7,622 nt of DNA from Streptomyces sp. NRRL S-118 (GCF_000716335.1 NZ_KL591024.1:90838-98459), one strand, 5' to 3'. Positions 1-6,237 are shown, counted from the first letter of the stretch. The notes: generated by a model not told the origin, from the sequence alone. Numbers and translations: made by a program.

Positions 1-20
1 AGAGATGTGTATAAGAGACA
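1..20. other. Tn5/Nextera mosaic-end adapter remnant (assembly artefact)
   Basis: Bases 3-20 read AGATGTGTATAAGAGACA, which are the first 18 of the 19 bases of the Tn5 transposase mosaic end used in Nextera-type libraries. Base 21 is C where the mosaic end has G. The stretch is AT-rich, unlike everything after it, and sits exactly at the window edge. The natural genome sequence therefore starts at about base 21. This is residual library adapter at a contig end, not a transposon. Confidence 0.93.
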
Positions 21-21
21 C

Positions 22-453
22 CATGGGGTAGTCGTAGCGGATGAACCCGTTGAAGCTCGCCACCTTGTCGTACAGAGCCCGCGCGGTGGTGTTGTCCTCC
101 TGGGTGGTCCAGTACAGGCGTGCGGCCCCCCGCTCGCGCGCGGCATCCGCGACCCCCTCGATCAGCATCCGCGCCACGCCCCGGCCGCGCGCCGATCCGT
201 CGACGAAGAGGTCCTGGAGGTAGCAGCTCTCCCCCATCCAGAACGTCGCGTGGAACAGATAGTGCGCGATGCCGACCAGCTTCCCGTCCGACCATGCGCC
301 GATGCCGTGGAAGTCCGTGCCGAGCCGCAGCCGCTGCCACGTCTCCTCGTACCCCTGGTCCGGCACCGTGGTGCGGTAGAAGGCCTTGTAACCGCGCGCC
401 AGCACGTCCCAGCCGGCGCGATCCTCGTCGCGCAGCGACCCGATCTCGATCAT
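22..453 (-). CDS. GNAT-family N-acetyltransferase, C-terminus truncated by the contig end
   Basis: This is a cytoplasmic acetyl-CoA-dependent N-acetyltransferase whose substrate cannot be predicted. The 144 visible residues begin MIEIGSLRDEDRAGW. They contain the GNAT motif A as LFVDGSARGRGVARML, with the pyrophosphate-binding RxxGxA at residues 89-94, followed by a motif-B-like NTTARALYDK near 121-130. GNAT domains are about 140-160 residues, so at most a few residues and the stop codon are missing; the reading frame runs straight into the adapter sequence. The gene lies 36-37 bases downstream of the YihY/BrkB gene on the same strand and is probably in its operon. The start at 453 follows family N-termini but has no good ribosome site. 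An in-frame ATG at 492 overlaps the upstream stop as ATGA and is the main alternative, also without a clear ribosome site. Confidence 0.87.
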
Positions 454-464
454 GGTCGACCATG
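451..464. repeat. 14-base perfect palindrome over the GNAT start codon
   Basis: CATGGTCGACCATG is self-complementary and contains the start codon of the acetyltransferase gene at 453. It could fold the start into a small stem in mRNA or be a protein site. At this length in GC-rich DNA it may be chance. Confidence 0.4.
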
Positions 465-488
465 ATGGCACGCGCCTTTGACGCGTCG

Positions 489-1451
489 TCATCGGCCCGG
501 GCCGGGGTCCGGGTGGACGGCTTGCGTGATGCCCGCGCGTGCCGCCTCCAGCTGAGCGGCGAAGGCGACACCCAGGAACAGGGCGATCCCGGTCACGTTG
601 GCCCACAACAGCAGCGCCACGAACGCGGTCAGCGGCCCGTAGACGGCCCCGAAGGATCCGCTCCGGCTGACGTAGAGGGCGAGGAGGCTCGTGGCGCCCG
701 TCCACAGCAGGAGGTGCACCCCTGACCCGAAGACGAGCCAGGTGTAACCCGGCTGATCGCGGCGCGGTGCCCAGCGGAAGATGACGGCCGACGCCAGTGC
801 CGCCAGCACGATCCCGACCGGGAGGTGCAGTCCCTCCCACCAGGTGAGCACGGCGGGTGGCCAGTGGAGCGCCTGGACCACTGCTTCTCCGATGTCCGGC
901 CCGGCGACCATGGCGAGGAAGCCGCCGCCCAGCGGGAGGCCGGCGCACAGGGCCAGGAGCGTCCCCCTGCCGTACTTGGCGGCGAAGGGACGGTCCCGCT
1001 CGATGCCGTAGATGCGGTTGCAGCCGCGTTCGATCTGCCCCATGGCCGACGCCAGGTTGACCACGGCGAACCCCATGCCCATCCACATCGCGACCGCGCC
1101 GGCCGTGTCCCCGGCGCTGCGCCGGGTGTCGGCGAGTGCCTGGCGTACGACTTCCGCGCTCGTACCCGGCACGATGCGGGCCAGGGCCAGCTCGACGGCC
1201 TTGCCGAGTCCTTCCGTGTGCACGGTGGTGGTGATGCCGACGAGGGCGATGGTGAACGGCACGATGCCCAGCACCACCTGGTACCCCAGCGAACGCGCGA
1301 AGCTGAAGCCGTCGGCGTAGCGGAAGCGTGCGAAGGAGTCGACGAGGAGCTTGCGTCCGCCGTAGTGCCGCAGTGCGGTGAACGCCTCATCGCCCGACAG
1401 TTCGTCACCGAGCATGTCCCGCGTCTGCGGTACGTGTACGACCGTGCCCAT
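489..1451 (-). CDS. YihY/virulence factor BrkB family membrane protein
   Basis: This is a 320-residue integral membrane protein of the YihY/BrkB family. The family was once called RNase BN because of a misassignment in E. coli; its real role is unsettled and is usually described as envelope integrity or possibly transport. Six hydrophobic segments lie near residues 52-75, 115-137, 162-183, 208-226, 236-261 and 270-300. Family hallmarks are the short conserved loop IERGCNRIYGIERDRPF after helix 2 and the final YGPLTAFVALLLWANVTGIA segment before a short charged tail. The start ATG at 1451 is chosen because AGGAAGG lies a few bases upstream; the frame stays open for 21 more codons, but those are arginine-rich and noncoding in character. 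The stop is 36 bases before the GNAT start, so the two genes are likely one transcript. Confidence 0.92.
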   Translation of the reverse strand: MGTVVHVPQTRDMLGDELSGDEAFTALRHYGGRKLLVDSFARFRYADGFSFARSLGYQVVLGIVPFTIALVGITTTVHTEGLGKAVELALARIVPGTSAEVVRQALADTRRSAGDTAGAVAMWMGMGFAVVNLASAMGQIERGCNRIYGIERDRPFAAKYGRGTLLALCAGLPLGGGFLAMVAGPDIGEAVVQALHWPPAVLTWWEGLHLPVGIVLAALASAVIFRWAPRRDQPGYTWLVFGSGVHLLLWTGATSLLALYVSRSGSFGAVYGPLTAFVALLLWANVTGIALFLGVAFAAQLEAARAGITQAVHPDPGPGR

Positions 1452-1465
1452 GGAGCCCTTCCTGC

Positions 1466-1484
1466 GTGGCGCCCGGGCTCCTCG
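1466..1484. repeat. 19-base direct repeat, copy A
   Basis: GTGGCGCCCGGGCTCCTCG occurs here in the leader of the YihY/BrkB gene and again, identical, at 1703-1721. The copies bracket most of the intergenic region between that gene and the NlpC/P60 gene. This copy ends 14 bases upstream of the start codon. Confidence 0.75.
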
Positions 1485-1520
1485 GTGGTGCCCTTGCGCA
1501 CGGATGCGGCCCACACTGCG

Positions 1521-1586
1521 TCACGCGGCGTCGGCGTCCTCCGCGACCGAGTGTGGTTTCTCGTCCTCGAACCAGTACCCCGGCAC
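1521..1586 (-). CDS. Possible 21-residue small protein, unrecognised
   Basis: A GTG-started frame of 21 codons ends with TGA at 1523-1521, between the NlpC/P60 gene and the YihY/BrkB gene on their strand. The peptide begins MPGYWFEDEKPHS and is acidic, unlike the arginine- and proline-rich translations usual for noncoding GC-rich DNA. Almost all its codons end in G or C, which the other frames here do not show. No convincing ribosome site precedes the GTG. It could be a real small protein, the remnant of a longer decayed gene, or chance. I do not recognise it. Confidence 0.25.
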   Translation of the reverse strand: MPGYWFEDEKPHSVAEDADAA

Positions 1587-1671
1587 GACTGCCGCGCACT
1601 GGTGAATACGCCGACGGCCGCCGCCTCGCCGGGCGGACGCCGGGCGGAGCCGGCGAAAGGCGGCGAGAGGC

Positions 1672-1710
1672 GGCGCCACCGGACTGCCGTAGGAGGCGGT
1701 CGGTGGCGCC
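1672..1710. terminator. Strong stem-loop terminator downstream of the NlpC/P60 gene
   Basis: GGCGCCACCG at 1672-1681 pairs perfectly with CGGTGGCGCC at 1701-1710. Inside it, after one bulged G, ACTGCC at 1683-1688 pairs with GGCGGT at 1695-1700 (one wobble), leaving a six-base loop. The total stem is about 16 pairs. It begins 14 bases beyond the NlpC/P60 stop codon. There is no U-run, which is common for Streptomyces terminators. Confidence 0.75.
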
Positions 1711-1721
1711 CGGGCTCCTCG
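1703..1721. repeat. 19-base direct repeat, copy B
   Basis: This is the second identical copy of GTGGCGCCCGGGCTCCTCG, offset 237 bases from copy A. Its first eight bases form part of the right arm of the terminator stem. The left arm (1672-1679) could therefore pair with either repeat copy. Confidence 0.75.
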
Positions 1722-1724
1722 AGG

Positions 1725-3485
1725 TCAGATGCGATGCACCGTGTGCAGCTTCTTCGCGTAGGTGCCCGTGCCGTCCAGGAGCGAGGCGCCGCCCAGGTCG
1801 GACATGGTGGGGCCGTTGATCGTCTTGCGGCTGGAGAGGAAGCGGCGCTTGCCGGCCGCGTCCTTGCCCAGGTAGATGCCGACGTGGTCGACCGTGATCG
1901 TCGGGTTGTCGTCACCCGAGTCGGCGTTGAAGAGCACCAGGTCGCCGGGTTGCAGCAACGCCGCCGCGGGCGGGGTCGTACCGTCGGCCGTACGGTCGAT
2001 CCGCACGCCGGGCGCGTACTCCACCATGTTCCGCGACTTGCGCGGGATGCGGGTCCTGGACGTGTCCTCGCCCGCGGCCAGCGGGACGCCCATGTGGTAG
2101 CCGTAGACCATGCGTGTGTAACCGGAACAGTCGAGGTTGCCGACCTGCTTGCTGGAGGGGCCGGTGTACGTCCCGTCGGGGAAGGTCCAGCCGACGTTCA
2201 TGTACTCGTGGAAGTCGGCGCCCTCGTAGCGGTAGCCCTGCGGGTCCAGGTAGCCGTAGCCCGACTCGCCCAGGACCTGCTTGTCCTTGGCGGGACCGGA
2301 ACCACTGGTCACCGCCGGGGCGCCGGCGAGGAACATCGCCGCGTACGCGAGGACGTCCGGCGCGGTGGAGCCGGCCCACCCCCGTATGACCTGCTCCAGT
2401 TCCGGGGTCCAGGTGCCGTCGAACGGTTCCGGGAGCACGCGCACCCAGTCGCCGTGCGTGACGCTCGGCGGCGTGGCCCAGTTGGCGGCGTCCACCTCGA
2501 AGCGGCTGACGAGCAGCTTGACGGGGAGGTTGGTGCAGCCGTCGTTGGCGAGCGCGCGCAGGCCGACGCGGCCCGCACCGAAGGTGGGGTCGGTGACGTC
2601 CACGGTCCACGCGGACGGCTCCGTGGAGGCGGAGCGCCACGCCTTGACCTGGATGCGGGCGCCCTGGCGGCGCACCCGGATCGTCCAGTCGGTGCCCGCG
2701 GGCACGCCCGTCGCGAGGGGGACGGCCGCGGTCAGCTGGGTGACCTCGTCGGCGACCTCCTTCTCGACGCGCAGTTCGACGGCGCCGGAGGTGAGGAAGG
2801 ACAGGCGGGCCCGGTAGCTGTTGTGGGTGTCCTGGTAGCCGAAGGACAGGGCGTACGAGCAGGCCTGGCCGGTGGGCACCTTGTCGAAGCGGGCCACGGA
2901 GCGCACGTCGACGTCGGTGATCTCGTCGTCGCGCAGGGTGGCGTGGCGGCTGGCGAAGTCAGTGGTGAGGGCGATGATGCCGGTGCCCGGCACGACCGAG
3001 TAGTCGGTGTCGGCGGGGCCGAGGGTGGACCAGCTGCCGCCGCCCGGCGAGGTGCCCCAGTACTGGCGGTCCGCGAGGGGCAGCGACGCGTCCGGCAGCG
3101 TGCGCTGGAAGTCGTCCACGAACGGCTTCTTGTTCTCGGTGAACGTCCGCGTCGGGCCGGGCAGGACGACGGTCCGCGCGCCGTGTGTCAGCAGCGCCAC
3201 GCGCTTGCCGCCGGAGGTGACCTCGGTGCGGGCAGGAGTGCCGGGCAGGACGGCGGCGGTGAGCGGAGTGTTCAGCGTCAGCGGCGTGAAGTACGACGCG
3301 TTCAGCGGGGGCAGCGTCACGGAGGAACGGGCCGAGGTGAGGCCGGCCGGGCCGGGGAAAGGATCGACAGGGACAGGTGCCGAACCGGCGGCCCGGGCGG
3401 GGGTGGCGACAAGACCGCTCAGCGGGACGGTGGCGGCCGAGGCCGCGAAGAGGGCGAGCACGTTGCGCCGTGAGGTGTGAGACAT
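1725..3485 (-). CDS. Tat-exported NlpC/P60-family cell-wall hydrolase with jelly-roll-like domain
   Basis: This 586-residue exported protein is probably a peptidoglycan endopeptidase or amidase acting outside the membrane. The N-terminus has a twin-arginine signal: SRRNVLAL at residues 5-12, a hydrophobic core, and a likely cleavage after ATPARA (about residue 32). Residues about 155-335 are beta-rich and resemble a concanavalin/LamG-type jelly roll, for example SYALSFGYQDTHNSYRARL and the terminal VSRFEVDAANW. Residues about 410-586 are NlpC/P60-like: the catalytic Cys453 in GNLDCSGYTRMVYG, the PGDLVLF strand near 513-519, and the catalytic His534 in VDHVGIYLG. The third catalytic polar residue was not assigned. 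The start is placed at MSHTSRR, directly before the signal; the frame is open 17 codons further upstream but those do not look coding. A hairpin follows the stop, and the gene stands alone and divergent from the arginase-family gene. Confidence 0.88.
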   Translation of the reverse strand: MSHTSRRNVLALFAASAATVPLSGLVATPARAAGSAPVPVDPFPGPAGLTSARSSVTLPPLNASYFTPLTLNTPLTAAVLPGTPARTEVTSGGKRVALLTHGARTVVLPGPTRTFTENKKPFVDDFQRTLPDASLPLADRQYWGTSPGGGSWSTLGPADTDYSVVPGTGIIALTTDFASRHATLRDDEITDVDVRSVARFDKVPTGQACSYALSFGYQDTHNSYRARLSFLTSGAVELRVEKEVADEVTQLTAAVPLATGVPAGTDWTIRVRRQGARIQVKAWRSASTEPSAWTVDVTDPTFGAGRVGLRALANDGCTNLPVKLLVSRFEVDAANWATPPSVTHGDWVRVLPEPFDGTWTPELEQVIRGWAGSTAPDVLAYAAMFLAGAPAVTSGSGPAKDKQVLGESGYGYLDPQGYRYEGADFHEYMNVGWTFPDGTYTGPSSKQVGNLDCSGYTRMVYGYHMGVPLAAGEDTSRTRIPRKSRNMVEYAPGVRIDRTADGTTPPAAALLQPGDLVLFNADSGDDNPTITVDHVGIYLGKDAAGKRRFLSSRKTINGPTMSDLGGASLLDGTGTYAKKLHTVHRI

Positions 3486-3571
3486 GACGTCATGATCCGT
3501 GGAGGCCCGGTGAAGACGAGCATCGCCCCTGGTCAAAGCCCGTTCTCATGCCGAGCGCGCAGTAAGTCCCG

Positions 3572-3588
3572 ATGTGACGGTTTCACAT
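3572..3588. promoter_or_regulatory. Candidate operator, inverted repeat upstream of the NlpC/P60 gene
   Basis: ATGTGA, five bases, TCACAT is a perfect 6-base inverted repeat 87-103 bases upstream of the NlpC/P60 start. Its core TGTGA-N5-TCACA resembles CRP/FNR-type half-sites, but the spacer is one base shorter than the E. coli CRP site. It lies in a locally AT-richer patch, as expected of a control region. A second small repeat, CTGAT-N6-ATCAG, follows at 3591-3606. A TTGACC hexamer on the minus strand at 3535-3530 could be a -35 element, with no clear -10. Confidence 0.4.
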
Positions 3589-3720
3589 GACTGATCATCT
3601 CATCAGCCGATATGCCAGCAGGCTCGGGGAGGAGGCCTGGGCGCAGGCGGCGTCGCTGGAGGCGGAGAGGAACCGGGTTGCCGCTCCGCCGTCGTCGTAC
3701 CGCTCGGCGGACGACCGGTG

Positions 3721-3840
3721 GGCACCGACGGATACGGGTGCGCGTTGCGGCTCCAGCGGGGGCACCGACGGATGCGGGTGCGCCTTGCGGCACCGGCGCG
3801 GTCAACGACGGAGACGAGTGCGCGTTGCGGCTCCGGCACG
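3721..3840. repeat. Three tandem 40-base repeats in an intergenic region
   Basis: Units lie at 3721-3760, 3761-3800 and 3801-3840, with no gaps. Unit 2 matches unit 1 at 35 of 40 positions and unit 3 matches unit 1 at 33 of 40. Shared core segments are CGACGGA near the start and TGCGG in the second half. A 40-base period is not a multiple of three, so the same bases are read in different frames in successive units. This argues that the block is noncoding. The flanks at 3681-3720 and 3841-3880 do not continue the repeat. A short CGGCGG-ACGA-CCGCCG hairpin follows at 3848-3863. Confidence 0.85.
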
Positions 3841-3926
3841 GGCTGCGCGGCGGACGACCGCCGAGTCGGCTCGGCGTACCGTCCGCTCCGGGGGACCATG
3901 CACCGAGGTGGGTGTTCCGGAGAGCT

Positions 3927-3946
3927 GGTCGGTCAGGTGACCGACC
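3927..3946. promoter_or_regulatory. Candidate operator: 20-base near-perfect palindrome before the arginase-family gene
   Basis: GGTCGGTCA and TGACCGACC are perfect 9-base arms separated by two bases. The palindrome ends 20 bases before the GTG start and 6 bases before the GAAAGGG ribosome site. Size and position fit a dimeric repressor such as a TetR-, MarR- or GntR-family protein, acting on the downstream gene. No regulator gene is in the window. If transcribed, it would also form a 9-pair hairpin just before the ribosome site. Confidence 0.6.
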
Positions 3947-3952
3947 GCCGAC

Positions 3953-3959
3953 GAAAGGG
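3953..3959 (+). promoter_or_regulatory. Ribosome binding site deciding the GTG start at 3967
   Basis: GAAAGGG lies 7 bases before GTG at 3967. The reading frame is open far upstream of this point, through the tandem repeats, so this site is what fixes the start of the arginase-family gene. Confidence 0.7.
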
Positions 3960-3966
3960 TTCCGGC

Positions 3967-4831
3967 GTGCAGGAGCTGGCGATCATCGAGGCACCGTCCG
4001 TACTGGGGCTGCGCCCATCCGGTGTCCAGGACCTGCCGACGGCTCTGCTCGACGCGGGGCTGCAGGACCGCCTGGGGGCGGCGCGGGCCGGCCGGGTCGA
4101 GGCGCCGGCTTACGATTCCGAGCGGGACGCGGCCACCGGGATCCTCAACCCGGCCGGTATCGCGCAGTACTCCGCCCGCCTGGCCGACGCGGTCGGCGGT
4201 GTTCTCGACCGGGGCGGCTTTCCCGTGGTCCTCGGCGGTGACTGCACGATCCTGCTCGGCAACCTCCTCGCCCTGAAACGCCGCGGACGCTACGGCCTGT
4301 TGTTCCTCGACGGCCACACCGACTTCTACCAGCCGTCGGCGGAGCCGGCCGGGGAGGCGGCCTCGATGGAGCTCGCCCTGGCCACCGGCCGTGGCCCGCG
4401 GCTGCTCGCCGACCTCGAAGGCCGCGGCCCCCTGCTCCGGGACGAGGACGTCGTCGCCTTCGGCTTCCGCGACTCGGCCGAGTCCGCTGCACGCTGTCGG
4501 CCTCGACGGCGTGCGCGCGGCCGGCGCCGCGGCGGCGGCGCACCAAGCGGTCGACCGTCTCGCGGCCGGCGGGAGCGCCGGTTTCTGGGTCCACCTCGAC
4601 GTCGACGTCCTGGACGACGCCCTCATGCCGGCCGTCGACCACCGCATCCCCGGCGGGCTGTCGTGGCAGGAACTGGAGCATGTGCTGCGAACGGCGCTGG
4701 CGGACGAACGGGCTGTGGGTCTCGACGTCACGATCTTCAACCCCCGCCTCGACCCCGGGGGAACCATCGCCGCCCGCCTCGCCGAGTGCCTCGGTCGAAG
4801 CTTGTCCGCGCGCACGGACCACGGAGGCTGA
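3967..4831 (+). pseudogene. Arginase/agmatinase (ureohydrolase) family gene, frameshifted
   Basis: The gene would encode about 288 residues, a normal length for the ureohydrolase family (arginase, agmatinase, formimidoylglutamase), which hydrolyse guanidino-type C-N bonds with a binuclear metal centre. Residues 1-173 (MQELAIIEAP to FRDSAES) are in one frame up to about 4485. The frame then stays open but loses coding character, and the family resumes one frame over from CTG at 4487 (LHAVGLDGVRAAG) to TGA at 4829-4831. One inserted or two deleted bases near 4484-4490 explain this. Metal motifs are LDGHTDF (Asp115, His117, Asp119) and HLDVDVLDD in the second part. Two departures from classic enzymes are GGDCT at 91-94, where GGDHS is usual, and GLDVTIFNP, where GLDVVEVNP is usual. 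The substrate is unknown. The break may be real decay or an assembly error. Confidence 0.85.
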
Positions 4832-4854
4832 GCCCCCGGACGGCACCGGCAGGG

Positions 4855-4876
4855 CCGGCCGGAGGCTTCCGGGCGG
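4855..4876. terminator. Hairpin downstream of the arginase-family gene
   Basis: CCGGA at 4859-4863 pairs with TCCGG at 4868-4872 around a GGCT loop, and three more outer pairs (4855-4857 with 4874-4876) follow after one mismatch. It starts about 24 bases after the plus-strand stop codon and is the first of three hairpins between the two convergent genes. Confidence 0.45.
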
Positions 4877-4880
4877 TGCG

Positions 4881-4900
4881 GCCGGGAAGACAGGCCCGGC
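4881..4900. terminator. Convergent-region hairpin
   Basis: GCCGGG at 4881-4886 and CCCGGC at 4895-4900 are perfect 6-base arms around an 8-base loop, AAGACAGG. It can serve as a terminator from either direction between the convergent arginase-family and serine-hydrolase genes. Confidence 0.5.
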
Positions 4901-4919
4901 GGGAATGCGGCAGTTCCCG
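4900..4919 (-). terminator. Hairpin directly after the serine hydrolase stop codon
   Basis: On the minus strand the TAA stop at 4922-4920 is followed at once by CGGGAA, 8 bases, and TTCCCG, a perfect 6-pair stem. It shares one base with the neighbouring hairpin at 4881-4900, so the two could compete or stack as a double terminator. Confidence 0.6.
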
Positions 4920-6209
4920 TTACGAAGCGGACACGCGGGCCGGTGCGACCGGCTCGGCCCGGGCGTCACCGTCATCGCACATCGCTTGCCCGAACAGCTT
5001 CAACAGCGCGTCGTCGATGGGGTGGTGCTGCGGCGTTCCCGAGGAGTCCACCTCGTTCCACCTCTGGAGGTTGACCGCGACGGACATCCGGCGCTTGCCG
5101 TCGGCACGGATCAGGGACACCGTTCCCGCTCCCCAGACCGTTCCGTCATGGCCCCAGAAGGTGCCGCACGCCGCGAGGTCGACCTTGTGCAGACCGAGGC
5201 CGTACTCGATCGTCGATCCGTCCAGGTGGCGGACGGGCAGTGTGCGCTGCATCTGCGCCAGCGACGACGGATGGACGATTCGGCCGCCGAGCAAGCTGCC
5301 GTAGAAGCGGTTGAGATCCTCCATGGTCGACACCAGGGCGGCACCCGTCCACGTCCAGGACGGATCGTAGACACTGTAGTCACGCGGTGGGGAGATCAAG
5401 CCGTGGAGCGCCTCGTACATCTTCGGGTGCGGTCCCTTGATACGCGGCCCGGTCGGGAACGAGGTGTGCCGGAGTCCGGCCCGCTCGATGATGTTCCGGG
5501 TGATGTACTCCTCGGCCGTGGTACCGGTCACCTGCTCCAGGAGCAGGCCGAGGAGCAGGTAGTTGGTGTTGGAGTACACGCCTGTGGGGCTTCCGGGCTC
5601 GCCGGCGGGAGGGGCCGCCAGCCCCATCTCGATCAGCTCGGCCGGGCGGAACTCCCGGAACCGGTTGTCGTCCAGGCTCCTGGACGAGACATCCGGGCTG
5701 GTGGGGAATCCCCGCAGGGAAGGGAAGGCATAGGGGATGTAATCGGGAAGCCCACTGGTGTGGTTGAGCAGCATGCGGACGGTGATCTTCCTGCCCCGCT
5801 CCCCCGGCACCAGCCGCGGCAGGTAGCCGCCGATCGGTGCGTCGAGGTCGATGCGGCCCTGCTCGACCTGCTGCATGATCGCGGCGGCGGTGAAGGTCTT
5901 GGTGACACTGCCGATGCGCTGCCGCATGTCCGGTCTGATGGGCCTGCCGGTGCTGACGTCGGCGACCCCCGCGGCGCCGCGCCAGGTCGTGCCGCCGTCG
6001 CGCACCTCGGCGAACACCCCGGGCACCCCCGCGTGGTGGACGCCGTCCATGGCGGATTCCAGCTGCGCGGGATCGAGGCCGGCCGACGGGCCGGTGGTGC
6101 CGGCGACCGGGGCGGTTCGGGTCCGTTCGGGCGCGGGGGCCGCCGCCGTCGTGCCGGCGCACACACTGAGCGCGGCCACGCTCGCACACAACACCGTGCG
6201 GATCTTCAT
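4920..6209 (-). CDS. Secreted serine hydrolase, beta-lactamase class C / R61 DD-peptidase family
   Basis: This 429-residue exported serine hydrolase has the penicillin-recognising fold. Relatives include the Streptomyces R61 D-alanyl-D-alanine carboxypeptidase, class C beta-lactamases and many esterases. The signal peptide is residues 1 to about 24 (MKIRTVLCASVAALS then small residues to TAAAPA). Active-site motifs are SxxK as Ser101-Val-Thr-Lys104 in IGSVTKTFTA, YxN as Tyr212-Ser-Asn214 in GVYSNTNYLL, and the third motif as His354-Asp-Gly356 in FWGHDGTVWG. The blocks LLNHTSGLPDY and YGLGL also match the R61-like group. Start ATG 6209 is set by GAGAGGA 8 bases upstream and by the signal peptide; the frame is open far upstream but that is an antisense-like shadow. 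The gene follows the alpha/beta hydrolase by 68 bases. Carboxypeptidase versus esterase activity cannot be told from sequence. Confidence 0.92.
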   Translation of the reverse strand: MKIRTVLCASVAALSVCAGTTAAAPAPERTRTAPVAGTTGPSAGLDPAQLESAMDGVHHAGVPGVFAEVRDGGTTWRGAAGVADVSTGRPIRPDMRQRIGSVTKTFTAAAIMQQVEQGRIDLDAPIGGYLPRLVPGERGRKITVRMLLNHTSGLPDYIPYAFPSLRGFPTSPDVSSRSLDDNRFREFRPAELIEMGLAAPPAGEPGSPTGVYSNTNYLLLGLLLEQVTGTTAEEYITRNIIERAGLRHTSFPTGPRIKGPHPKMYEALHGLISPPRDYSVYDPSWTWTGAALVSTMEDLNRFYGSLLGGRIVHPSSLAQMQRTLPVRHLDGSTIEYGLGLHKVDLAACGTFWGHDGTVWGAGTVSLIRADGKRRMSVAVNLQRWNEVDSSGTPQHHPIDDALLKLFGQAMCDDGDARAEPVAPARVSAS

Positions 6210-6237
6210 GACGTCCGTCCTCTCGTGATCGATGAGT

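Noticed and set aside
3..20. Tn5-like transposon end
   Set aside because: Only the synthetic hyperactive mosaic-end sequence is present, at the contig edge, with no target duplication or transposase. An adapter remnant is the simple explanation.
825..3473. Uninterrupted plus-strand frame of over 880 codons
   Set aside because: It lies antisense to the YihY/BrkB and NlpC/P60 genes, which have clear family motifs. Its translation is Gly/Arg/Val-rich without any recognisable domain, the usual shadow in very GC-rich DNA.
3721..3840. CRISPR array
   Set aside because: The units are directly adjacent and diverged, with no unique spacers between conserved repeats and no cas genes nearby.
3718..3966. 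Upstream extension of the arginase-family gene, or a small protein from the 40-base repeats
   Set aside because: The repeat period is not a multiple of three, the translation has no family similarity, and a good ribosome site precedes GTG 3967.
4486..5304. Continuation of the first arginase-family frame past the break as a C-terminal fusion
   Set aside because: The translation turns Arg/Pro-rich and runs antisense into the serine hydrolase. Family sequence resumes in the neighbouring frame.
1725..6209. A dedicated cell-wall remodelling gene cluster
   Set aside because: The two secreted hydrolases are in separate, non-adjacent transcription units with an unrelated broken gene between them, so proximity alone does not support a joint system.
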